Program-made: the position numbers and the translations under genes
Assembly (NCBI GenBank): GCA_002471345.1
Contig: DKPS01000221.1
Span: 1-15,230 of the forward strand
Direction of reading: 5' to 3'
Length of the DNA: 15,230 bases
Source of the DNA: Saprospiraceae bacterium UBA7328
Lineage (GTDB): Bacteria; Bacteroidota; Bacteroidia; Chitinophagales; Saprospiraceae
The notes under the pieces: generated by a model
Database searches by the model: none
Told to the model about the DNA's origin: nothing
What the model saw: the letters and a program-made list of their open reading frames with translations, nothing else
Part shown: piece after piece, positions 7,061 through 13,882 of the stretch
How the letters are laid out: every line of letters starts with the position of its first letter
Position numbering within the stretch: the stretch's first letter is position 1

Positions 7061-9241
7061 CTAATTGCCGGCTATTTCAATTGTACCATCTATTGTAAAG
7101 TCCACATTCATATCTACGCTGATTATTCTGGCCACAGCTGCAGATCCATTCTCAATTATCACTGTTGACCCACTTGGAATGACGACCTCTTCTGTATTCA
7201 ATGGAACATGATTTAAACTCCAATTACCAGTGTTAAACCAATTATTGGATGCATTTCCAATCCATTGGTTTGTTGTGCCTCCACAATTTAATATTTGACT
7301 TAAATATATAGGAGCATAATAATCGCAATTGCCAGGCAATGTTAACTGTACATATATCGCTTCAATTCCCGATGAAGAGGCATTCAAGTTAACTTGATTA
7401 GAAGCGAGATTTGCAGTACCAATTAAATGAACACCATTCTCGTCGCTACTTACATTTGCTTGAGCTGTAATATTTGCAGAGTTAGGTCCGTAGTAGAATG
7501 AATCTATCGCCTCTTGGCAAGTAATCGGGCTTGATAATCCTTTTATATACATTCCTGTATTAACAAAATTGGCCTCATTAAAAGTACGGCCATATCGCTC
7601 TATATAAACTCCAAGATTTGTAAGTGTGCCCCCAATTATAAAATTATTCCCATTGTACTCTTGTAAAAGGTATCCATGGTTTACTAAATCAGAGAAAATT
7701 TCTAATGCCCCATCTACCTCCATCGAACCACAAGAGTCTATTTCGAATATACTAGTATTTCGAAAAGATGACCCAGTTGTTGATGTAATTTTCAAGCTTC
7801 CTGATTGATTAAAATCTCCAATAAATGCACCTCCTATTTTACCATTTTCTAATCCTACACTATCAATTTGATCAATATTTATGGTCCCTTCATTTAACAT
7901 TAGTCTATTGTTAAATAGTCCAAAATCCTTTGTTTCTGAAATGTTTAACACTCCATAATTTTCGAATACTGCTTTATTTATTAAGCCAATTGTGTCATGA
8001 ATTAATGAAATATCAATACTCCCATGATTATATACTCTTCCTAAGAAGTTCGCATTAAAGAATCCTTCTGAGGAGGTACCATGTATATTTTGAACAATAA
8101 TTTCTCCGGAAGCCAAATTCTCCAAAAGAGTGTTGTTGACAAACCCTTTGTCATTGCAATCATGGACAAAAACCAATCCTGAGTTATACATGTCTCCTTC
8201 TATTTCAATTCCCTTCCCTTCACAATTACTCACTTCGATATGTCCTTGATTATCCACTTCTCCTGCAAAATGTGATTGATAAATTCCTATTTTGGAATTA
8301 TCCAAAATGTTAGAAACTATAATCCCTCCTGAAGAAGAATTATATAGAGAATCTATTAGATCAATACCATGGCCCATACTTATACTATCTATAATAATAC
8401 TATCTGAATTCACAATTAACCTGCATTCTATAGCATCATCTGCTGTATGGCTTATCTCAATTCTGCCATGGTTAAATATCCCAAAACTGCTACTAGTCGG
8501 AGAACTCAAAATGCCATGATCAACTGTCACATGACTTATCAGTACTACGGCATTGGCATTATTATTAAAATCACCAAAATTCTCAATACCATTACTCACC
8601 GTATTGGTAATAATCAGAGAATCCGTATTAGTAATCATATTAGATATTCCATCGTTTTTTATACCTACTCCATTTATATCATTTATGGATATTCTCGCAT
8701 TATTCACAAGATCTCCACTTCCATCATTCAGTATTGCTTGAAATCCAGAGGTAACAACTTCATCTATTAAGAGGTAACCGCTGTTAATTTCCACTGTCCC
8801 TCTATTATCTATCCCATGACCATTTGAAATAGTTATAATTTCTAATTCACCTGTTGATCTTAGAATACTTCCAGCATTTACCTTAACACCTGTGCCGTCA
8901 AAATTGGAAATATGAATACCTCCATTATTTCTGATTTCACTAATATTGATGAGTTCTATGGCGAAGTTTTGAGAACCTGATAATGAAAGGGTGGAGTTAG
9001 CATTCGTAGTGAATATATTCTGCCCCGCTAATGTCAGTGATTGAATGGATGCACTGATATTCAAAATCGCATTCTCTTGAAATGGAATGACCACATCATC
9101 AAATAAACCAGGCAAGGCATTCGAATCCCAGTTTGACGCATCGCCCCAATTATCCGTTCCTGCTCCTCCGTCCCAAGTAACAGTAGCTCCAAAGGAATGA
9201 ACCACAACGAATAAGAATAGGCATGTCGTTAAATTTTTCAT
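7061..9241 (-). CDS. Large secreted beta-repeat surface protein with matching N- and C-terminal Trp-rich modules
   Basis: A 726-aa protein with a signal peptide (MKNLTTCLFLFVVVHSFGA). Residues about 20-90 form a module common in bacterial surface proteins (TWDGGAGTDNWGDASNWDS ... LPGLFDDVVIP). Residues about 100-560 are irregular short beta repeats of the pattern GxIxIxNxxxxGIxNxG, suggesting a beta-helix-like rod. A second copy of the terminal module closes the protein at about 657-726 (QWIGNASNNWFNTGNWSL...VPLNTEEVVIP). No type IX secretion sorting domain is evident and the protein stops soon after that copy. Its ATG overlaps the TGA of the LuxR mini-protein by four bases (ATGA), so synthesis is probably tied to that regulator. 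A likely adhesin or matrix protein, by inference only. A truncated relative lies at 1-679. Confidence 0.85.
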   Translation of the reverse strand: MKNLTTCLFLFVVVHSFGATVTWDGGAGTDNWGDASNWDSNALPGLFDDVVIPFQENAILNISASIQSLTLAGQNIFTTNANSTLSLSGSQNFAIELINISEIRNNGGIHISNFDGTGVKVNAGSILRSTGELEIITISNGHGIDNRGTVEINSGYLLIDEVVTSGFQAILNDGSGDLVNNARISINDINGVGIKNDGISNMITNTDSLIITNTVSNGIENFGDFNNNANAVVLISHVTVDHGILSSPTSSSFGIFNHGRIEISHTADDAIECRLIVNSDSIIIDSISMGHGIDLIDSLYNSSSGGIIVSNILDNSKIGIYQSHFAGEVDNQGHIEVSNCEGKGIEIEGDMYNSGLVFVHDCNDKGFVNNTLLENLASGEIIVQNIHGTSSEGFFNANFLGRVYNHGSIDISLIHDTIGLINKAVFENYGVLNISETKDFGLFNNRLMLNEGTINIDQIDSVGLENGKIGGAFIGDFNQSGSLKITSTTGSSFRNTSIFEIDSCGSMEVDGALEIFSDLVNHGYLLQEYNGNNFIIGGTLTNLGVYIERYGRTFNEANFVNTGMYIKGLSSPITCQEAIDSFYYGPNSANITAQANVSSDENGVHLIGTANLASNQVNLNASSSGIEAIYVQLTLPGNCDYYAPIYLSQILNCGGTTNQWIGNASNNWFNTGNWSLNHVPLNTEEVVIPSGSTVIIENGSAAVARIISVDMNVDFTIDGTIEIAGN

Positions 9242-9447
9242 GACTGTAGTTTAAGATCAATCAACCCTCTCTCAAACCCCTTCCTAACTAACCCTGCCAC
9301 ATTCCTTACATCCATTTTCCAAAGGAGGTTCTTTCGATGACTTATCACTGTATGTGTACTGAGATATAGCTTAGCCGCTATCTCATTCGTGGTATGCTCA
9401 TAAGCTATGAGATATAACACTTCTTTCTCTCGGTCAGATATTTTCAT
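9238..9447 (-). CDS. Stand-alone LuxR/GerE helix-turn-helix mini-protein
   Basis: A 69-aa protein that is only a LuxR-type DNA-binding domain (REKEVLYLIAYEHTTNEIA, then LYLSTHTVISHRKNLLWKM), with no receiver or ligand domain. Family knowledge says such domains bind DNA as dimers. It sits in the middle of an overlapping trio: the 54-aa gene upstream overlaps it by 14 nt, and its own TGA overlaps the ATG of the 726-aa repeat protein (ATGA). It shares about 52 of its first 63 residues with the copy at 13355-13585, which occupies the same place before an unrelated repeat protein. It could autoregulate its operon or regulate sister cassettes; no target is demonstrated. It may work with the small upstream protein. 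Confidence 0.9.
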   Translation of the reverse strand: MKISDREKEVLYLIAYEHTTNEIAAKLYLSTHTVISHRKNLLWKMDVRNVAGLVRKGFERGLIDLKLQS

Positions 9448-9598
9448 TTGATTGGTTTTGTTCCTTTCGAAAATGTTCGTCCAGTTTTTGATTTAGATCA
9501 AAAAATATGTCCTGAGTCCATTCAACCATTTGTGAATTGTCTTTGACATCCAGAGTATTGCCTTCCTTGATGTAAATCACCTTCTTTTCAGTATTCAT
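9434..9598 (-). CDS. Small 54-aa conserved protein with W-x15-HF motif, first gene of the cassette
   Basis: Starts MNTEKKVIYIKEGN and ends QNQSNENI, overlapping the LuxR mini-gene by 14 nt. Its second half (VEWTQDIFFDLNQKLDEHF) matches the small protein at 13582-13734 (TKWNQVMMDQLDQKLDNHF), with the same spacing from Trp to HF, although the N-terminal halves differ. Conservation in the same position of two independent cassettes, plus tight overlap, supports a real gene. The conserved part looks amphipathic and helical. No signal peptide, so probably cytoplasmic. Function unknown; a partner or modulator of the LuxR mini-protein is a guess. Its leader reads TTTAGC-N3-ATGAAT, the same as in the second cassette. 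Confidence 0.7.
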   Translation of the reverse strand: MNTEKKVIYIKEGNTLDVKDNSQMVEWTQDIFFDLNQKLDEHFRKEQNQSNENI

Positions 9599-9627
9599 GA
9601 TGCTAAACTAGACTAGTAGATTATAGA

Positions 9628-9650
9628 ATTTCCCACCCTCAGGGGTAGGA
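9628..9650 (-). promoter_or_regulatory. Dyad element TCCTACCC-CTGA-GGGTGGGAAAT before the first cassette
   Basis: A 7-bp dyad (CCTACCC/GGGTGGG, with one G-T pair as RNA) around a 4-nt centre, followed by AAAT. It lies 29 nt upstream of the 54-aa gene's ATG and 15 nt past the stop of the response regulator. It is identical to the copy at 10306-10328 in 19 of 23 positions; only the four central bases differ. It could be an operator for the regulator encoded between the two copies, or an RNA hairpin in the leader. Confidence 0.6.
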
Positions 9651-9665
9651 GGAGAATTGTGATAA

Positions 9666-10283
9666 CTAAATACCTCTCAATTTGACAAGGAGCTGTTGCA
9701 AAATTTCAGCTTTACTTTTAGCATCAAATTTTTGGAAGATATTCTTCATATGATATTTGAGAGTGTTATTTGATATTTCTTTGGATTGGCAAATAGATTC
9801 ATATGTTTCACCCTGCACCATCAGCATAAGAATCTCATATTCTTTATCAGTAAGATCTGTATGAGTAATTGTGTTTACTTTTTCAGCGGTAATGCGCAAT
9901 GAATCTAGCTCTTGATTAAATTTAAACATGGCTACTTCGATGGCAGATAACAGGTCTTTGGCATCAAAAGGTTTGACTATATATCCGTAAGGCAGGACTT
10001 TTTTGGCTCTAGAAAGTGTATTTCTATCAGCAAAAGATGTGAGGAAAATAAAAGGAATGTTTTTACGCTCTCTAATGGTTTCGGCTACCTCTATTCCGTC
10101 TTTTTCACCTTTGATACTTATATCACAAAGCACTAAATCAGGGCTATGAAAACTTAGATAATCAATGGCTTTATCACTTCTATGTATGATACTCGCTACA
10201 GAATATCCCAAGTCCAAAAGAATTGCCTCTATGTCCTGAGCTACAATGGCTTCATCTTCTATGATCAAAATGTTAATGTCCAC
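9666..10283 (-). CDS. Response regulator, receiver domain plus LuxR/GerE helix-turn-helix
   Basis: A 205-aa transcription factor. The receiver domain spans about residues 3-118 with E9/D10/E11, phospho-acceptor D54 (LVLCDISIKG), T82 (FIFLTSF) and K104 (YIVKPF), so it appears competent for phosphorylation. The LuxR-type helix-turn-helix covers about 143-200 (TDKEYEILMLMVQGETYESI...NNTLKYHMKNIFQKFD). It has no adjacent kinase gene; one of the TPR kinases at 2919-6903 is the likely partner. The gene is bracketed by two copies of the TCCTACCC-N4-GGGTGGG element, one in the divergent interval with the lipoprotein gene and one just past its stop before the first cassette. This suggests control of its neighbours and perhaps of itself. 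A paralogue of the regulator at 2320-2919. Confidence 0.92.
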   Translation of the reverse strand: MDINILIIEDEAIVAQDIEAILLDLGYSVASIIHRSDKAIDYLSFHSPDLVLCDISIKGEKDGIEVAETIRERKNIPFIFLTSFADRNTLSRAKKVLPYGYIVKPFDAKDLLSAIEVAMFKFNQELDSLRITAEKVNTITHTDLTDKEYEILMLMVQGETYESICQSKEISNNTLKYHMKNIFQKFDAKSKAEILQQLLVKLRGI

Positions 10284-10305
10284 AAATTCAAGATACGAAA
10301 TTACT

Positions 10306-10328
10306 TCCTACCCGCAGGGGTGGGAAAT
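10306..10328 (+). promoter_or_regulatory. Dyad element TCCTACCC-GCAG-GGGTGGGAAAT between the regulator and lipoprotein genes
   Basis: The second copy of the 23-bp element, oriented toward the lipoprotein gene (48 nt before its ATG). It lies 22 nt upstream of the divergent response-regulator start. Sequence conservation on both arms with a free 4-nt centre fits a protein-binding dyad or a tetraloop hairpin. Its position allows it to act on both divergent genes. Confidence 0.6.
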
Positions 10329-10376
10329 GTGATCTATTCATTACAGAAATTTGAATCAACAAATCAAATATTCATT

Positions 10377-10844
10377 ATGAGAAATTTTCAAATACTATTA
10401 ACCCTATCCTTCTTCCTACTTCTATTCAGCTGTAGCAAGGATACAGAAGGTGAACAATCTGAAGATATATCAGGCACTTATGAACTTAGCATGGCCAGAG
10501 ATGAATGTCCTGATAGTGCTAACAATGGATCAGTAAATGCGACATCTGATGGAGTATGCATCAATCTCACTAATGGGTCAGAATGCTATGAAATGACCCT
10601 TAAACTGAATTCTGATAATACTTACACTTTTGCTCAGATTACAACATTCACTAATGGTGGAATAATGAACAGCACCAATGCAAGTGAAGCAGGCAATTAC
10701 ACTGTAAATGAGACTAGAGTAACCACAACAGATTTAGGAGGAGTAGTGACTATTTATTCAATGGATAACACTGGTGATCATTTGGATTGGACAGCAGCTA
10801 CGACTGATGTGGGATGTGAGAGGATATTTAGATTCAGCAAATAA
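10377..10844 (+). CDS. Small lipoprotein, lipocalin-like
   Basis: A 155-aa protein starting at ATG 10377, chosen because MRNFQILLTLSFFLLLFSC is a lipoprotein signal peptide with lipobox LFSC and acylated C19. The frame extends further upstream but would overlap the divergent regulator. The mature part (ISGTYELS, LKLNSDNTYTF, AGNYTVNETRVT, IFRF) has the alternating strand pattern of Bacteroidota lipocalin-like lipoproteins; this is a pattern judgement. Four other Cys (44, 61, 70, 147) could form two disulfides. It converges on the leucine-rich-repeat gene with only 6 nt between their stop codons and no clear hairpin. The dyad element upstream suggests co-regulation with the first cassette. Confidence 0.75.
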   Translation: MRNFQILLTLSFFLLLFSCSKDTEGEQSEDISGTYELSMARDECPDSANNGSVNATSDGVCINLTNGSECYEMTLKLNSDNTYTFAQITTFTNGGIMNSTNASEAGNYTVNETRVTTTDLGGVVTIYSMDNTGDHLDWTAATTDVGCERIFRFSK

Positions 10845-10850
10845 AAAATA

Positions 10851-13358
10851 TTAATTACATCCAGTATTATCAATTTGAAGTAATCCAGTGGAAATAACAT
10901 TAAAGTCATTAGCAAGAACAACACTATCAGGTGCACTCAAGGTTACATCTGCTCCTGCGGCAATAGTGCCATTACAAGTGATGGAACTAGAAGCCTCGTA
11001 AGTGCCTGTGGTTATAGTACCTGTTAGGGTGACATGTTCTTGACAGAGATCACAAATTCCTACATCTGAAGAACAGAATGTGGACATGTTATCATTATCA
11101 AGGTTAGGGTTAGAAGAAAGAGCTACGATGGAGCCACAGATGTTCTTCAAATTTGGATGAAGACATCCGGATAGATCATTTGAGCGAAGATCTAGAAGGA
11201 TTAATGTGGTCATATTCCCTAAGAACTCTGGAACCTCTCCTGTAATTTCATTACTGAATAAATTAAAATACTCTAAGGGTAATTCAGCCCATTCACTTTT
11301 AATTTCGGTAAGGTCATTGTTATTCAGGTTTAGGCTTTTCAGTTTGGATAAGATATCTATTCCTTGTATACCAGTGTAAGAGTTAGCAGATAAATTTAGG
11401 CTTAAAAGTGATGGCGGAAAAGGTTGAAATAAGTTCTGATCAAAGCTCAATTCATTTTGACTTAAGTTCAACACTTCTAAATTACCCATTCTACCTAGAT
11501 CATTATTGATTCCATCTAAACCATTATTACCTAAGTCTAATTCTTTAAGATCACATAAGAGATCAATGCTTTCAGGTAAGATCCCATCAACAAGGTCATT
11601 TTGGAGGTTTATTTCAATAATAGTATCATTACTACATGTAATTCCATCCCAAGCAGTATTCGTAGGACTCTGGCCACAAGGGTCATTATTACTTGTCCAA
11701 TCGGTATGGTTTACCCAGTTTATACCATTGAGCTGATTATACATGTCTGTGAGGGCAATCAGTTCATTGGACAAAGTTCCATTAGCACATTGGCCTGATC
11801 CATTTGTGCAGAAGTCAGACCATGAAGCCTCAAACTGATTAGTTGCTGGAAAGCCTAAATAAAGATTCAAATTATTAGCACAAAGATTAGATAGATTTGA
11901 AGGAAAGCATCCACCCAATTGATTTTTTCCTACTCTAAATAAATTCAAACTGGTCATATTTCCAAAAGTAGAAGGAATACCACCGCATAACTTATTATCT
12001 GAAATCCCTAAGGTAGTAAGGTTGGTCAAATTTCCAAGAGAAGGAGGTAAGCTGCCGACTAATTCATTATCATCAAGGATTAAAGTAATGAGGTTAGTAA
12101 GATTACTCAGTACATCAGGTATCATTCCGGAAAGTCTATTATTTTCTAGTACAACAGTATGCAGCATTGTCGCATTTCCTAAGCTCTCAGGAATGCTACC
12201 ATCCAACTTATTGAGTTCCAGTTTTAACAATTCCAGCTTACTCAAATTTAAAAACACATCAGGTATTGATCCAGTTAATTGATTATCTCTTAACGATATA
12301 GACTCTATACTTTTTAAGTTACCAATGGAAGTAGGAATGCTACCAGAAAGATTATTACTTCCTAAAGAAAGTGACTTCAATGAGTCCATACCAGAAAACA
12401 TGTTTGGAATACTACCCGATAAAGAGTCATTACTATTTAATGCCATTGTTTTAAGCTTACTCAATGATCCAAAAGAGGATGGAATGGAACCCGAAAGATC
12501 AATCTGTAGAACTATTTCTTCTAAAGAGGTCATATTGCTCACATCAGTAGGAATAGAGCCTGAAATTTCAACATTTGCAATATTTAGGACCTTTACATTT
12601 GAAAGAGTTGTAATTGTGGAAGGAAATAATCCTTGAAAAGAATTAGGGTTAGCAATGGAGTTATTTTTTATTATGAAAATTTCTAAATCTGTCATATTGG
12701 TGAATACATCTGGTAGAAATGTAAATGCATTGTTTTCAAAATACATTTCTTTTAAACTTATTAATTGACCAAACTCTTCAGGTATTGGTCCAGTAAAATC
12801 AGTATTCCCAAGATCTAAAAATTCCAAATTTGTCAGGTTTCCCAATTGAGTAGGTATGCTTCCAGAAAAAGCATTTCCATAAATATCTATTGAAACCAAA
12901 GAAGTAAGATTCCAAAAGGTGGATGGAAGTGCTCCACTGAGTCCACAATTCCTTACCGAAAAGGTTTCCAAAACATCTAAATTTCCTAAAGAAGTATGTA
13001 TGCTCCCAGAGAGATTTCCATTATTGGGCATTATCAAAAATTTGAGAGAATCTAGATCAGAAAATTCAGATGGAAACGTCCCATCCAATCCATTTCCAAA
13101 GTTTGGATTATTAGTAAAGTCAATGGATTCTACTCTTCCACTGGATGAAAGCTGGATGCCAAACATAGAACCCAAATCACAACCTGGAGGAGGGGTGGCA
13201 TTATTACTTACAATTGACCAGTTAGATTTATTTAGCCAATTATCTCCATCAAGATCAGTATAAATAGCTTTAAGAGCATTAAAATCATCGATATTACATT
13301 GAGTATATGTAACTACCTGACAAGTAAGAATACTTATAACTACCAAAATAGTTTTCAT
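10851..13358 (-). CDS. Large secreted leucine-rich-repeat surface protein (plant-type LRRs)
   Basis: An 835-aa protein with a signal peptide (MKTILVVISILTCQVVTYTQ). A capping segment (ALKAIYTDLDGDNWLNKSNW) precedes about sixteen plant-type leucine-rich repeats (GSIPxxLGNLxxLxxLxLxxNxL) up to about residue 500. A second cap with the same design (ALTDMYNQLNGINWVNHTDW ... WDGITC, about 530-580) begins a shorter second repeat block to about 750. The C-terminus (about 769-835) is a short stacked-beta repeat (GTYEASSSITCNGTIAAGADVTL), which I recognise as the segment NCBI calls 3-coathanger stack, frequent in secreted Bacteroidota proteins. Its ATG overlaps the preceding LuxR mini-gene stop by four bases (ATGA). 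Probably a cell-surface or released binding protein; the ligand is unknown. Confidence 0.9.
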   Translation of the reverse strand: MKTILVVISILTCQVVTYTQCNIDDFNALKAIYTDLDGDNWLNKSNWSIVSNNATPPPGCDLGSMFGIQLSSSGRVESIDFTNNPNFGNGLDGTFPSEFSDLDSLKFLIMPNNGNLSGSIHTSLGNLDVLETFSVRNCGLSGALPSTFWNLTSLVSIDIYGNAFSGSIPTQLGNLTNLEFLDLGNTDFTGPIPEEFGQLISLKEMYFENNAFTFLPDVFTNMTDLEIFIIKNNSIANPNSFQGLFPSTITTLSNVKVLNIANVEISGSIPTDVSNMTSLEEIVLQIDLSGSIPSSFGSLSKLKTMALNSNDSLSGSIPNMFSGMDSLKSLSLGSNNLSGSIPTSIGNLKSIESISLRDNQLTGSIPDVFLNLSKLELLKLELNKLDGSIPESLGNATMLHTVVLENNRLSGMIPDVLSNLTNLITLILDDNELVGSLPPSLGNLTNLTTLGISDNKLCGGIPSTFGNMTSLNLFRVGKNQLGGCFPSNLSNLCANNLNLYLGFPATNQFEASWSDFCTNGSGQCANGTLSNELIALTDMYNQLNGINWVNHTDWTSNNDPCGQSPTNTAWDGITCSNDTIIEINLQNDLVDGILPESIDLLCDLKELDLGNNGLDGINNDLGRMGNLEVLNLSQNELSFDQNLFQPFPPSLLSLNLSANSYTGIQGIDILSKLKSLNLNNNDLTEIKSEWAELPLEYFNLFSNEITGEVPEFLGNMTTLILLDLRSNDLSGCLHPNLKNICGSIVALSSNPNLDNDNMSTFCSSDVGICDLCQEHVTLTGTITTGTYEASSSITCNGTIAAGADVTLSAPDSVVLANDFNVISTGLLQIDNTGCN

Positions 13359-13585
13359 GATTCAAATACTTTAGAATTAATTATTGGCCCACATGTCAAA
13401 AACCCCTTCTCAAAGCCCTTTCTAACTAACCCAGCCACATTCCTCACATTCATTTTCCATAATAGATTCTTCCTGTGCGTTATTACCGTATGTGTACTGA
13501 GATATAGGTGGGTTGCGATTTCATTGGTCGTATATTCATTAGCTATGAGGAAGAGTACTTCTTTTTCTCTGGCAGATATTTTCAT
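13355..13585 (-). CDS. Stand-alone LuxR/GerE helix-turn-helix mini-protein, second copy
   Basis: A 76-aa protein that is almost wholly a LuxR-type DNA-binding domain (REKEVLFLIANEYTTNEIA, then LYLSTHTVITHRKNLLWKM). It is close to the copy at 9238-9447 over the first 63 residues but has a different C-terminal tail (CGPIINSKVFES). It overlaps the small gene upstream (ATGA) and the leucine-rich-repeat gene downstream (ATGA), so all three are probably translated together. No sensor domain; activity may be set by its level or by the small partner. Regulation of this operon is inferred, not shown. Confidence 0.9.
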   Translation of the reverse strand: MKISAREKEVLFLIANEYTTNEIATHLYLSTHTVITHRKNLLWKMNVRNVAGLVRKGFEKGFLTCGPIINSKVFES

Positions 13586-13734
13586 GGTAAATTAGTTTGG
13601 CTTTTAAAATGATTATCTAGTTTTTGATCTAATTGATCCATCATAACTTGATTCCATTTCGTCATTTTTATTTTTTCTTCTATCTGAGAAATCAAGACTG
13701 TCGCTATATTTTCTTTCATTTCATTTTCATTCAT
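13582..13734 (-). CDS. Small 50-aa conserved protein with W-x15-HF motif, second copy
   Basis: Starts MNENEMKENIATVL and ends KSQTNLP, with its TGA overlapping the ATG of the LuxR mini-gene. The second half (KWNQVMMDQLDQKLDNHF) aligns with the 54-aa protein at 9434-9598 without a gap. It has no signal peptide, looks helical, and matches no family I can name. The leader TTTAGC-N3-ATGAAT is shared with the first cassette, and a degraded dyad element lies at the same 29-nt distance. Function unknown. Confidence 0.65.
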   Translation of the reverse strand: MNENEMKENIATVLISQIEEKIKMTKWNQVMMDQLDQKLDNHFKSQTNLP

Positions 13735-13763
13735 ATGGCTAAATTATTTCATCATCACTGATC

Positions 13764-13786
13764 ATTTCCCATACTTTTGGATGGTT
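13764..13786 (-). promoter_or_regulatory. Degenerate copy of the dyad element before the second cassette
   Basis: Minus strand AACCATCC-AAAA-GTATGGGAAAT matches the element at 9628-9650 in 13 of the 19 positions outside the centre, including all of TGGGAAAT. It lies 29 nt from the small gene's ATG, exactly as in the first cassette. The left arm is poorly kept, so binding may be weaker or different. It also lies in the divergent interval with the TPR gene at 13883. Confidence 0.4.
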
Positions 13787-13882
13787 ACTAAAAAATGGAG
13801 TGGTTATCTGATTATATTCTTTTCAAATAATGCTCTTTGGAAATATTAACTTGGCGGATAATCAATTATCAAAGTCCATTTT

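Noticed and set aside
8292..8770. Plus-strand open frames opposite the 726-aa repeat protein, and similar ones opposite the leucine-rich-repeat gene
   Set aside because: They are antisense shadows of a long secreted-protein gene, with low-complexity translations and no domain or signal peptide.
9628..9650. Dyad element read simply as a terminator for the response-regulator gene
   Set aside because: No T tract follows the stem, and the same element occurs upstream of the lipoprotein where no gene ends. A terminator role here is not excluded but does not explain both copies.
10182..10376. Upstream extension of the lipoprotein reading frame
   Set aside because: It overlaps the divergent response-regulator gene, and the lipoprotein signal peptide begins at 10377.
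11950..13020. Periodic DNA similarity that could suggest a repeat array
   Set aside because: It is explained by the coding periodicity of leucine-rich repeats; the DNA units are diverged and no spacers are present, so it is not a CRISPR array.
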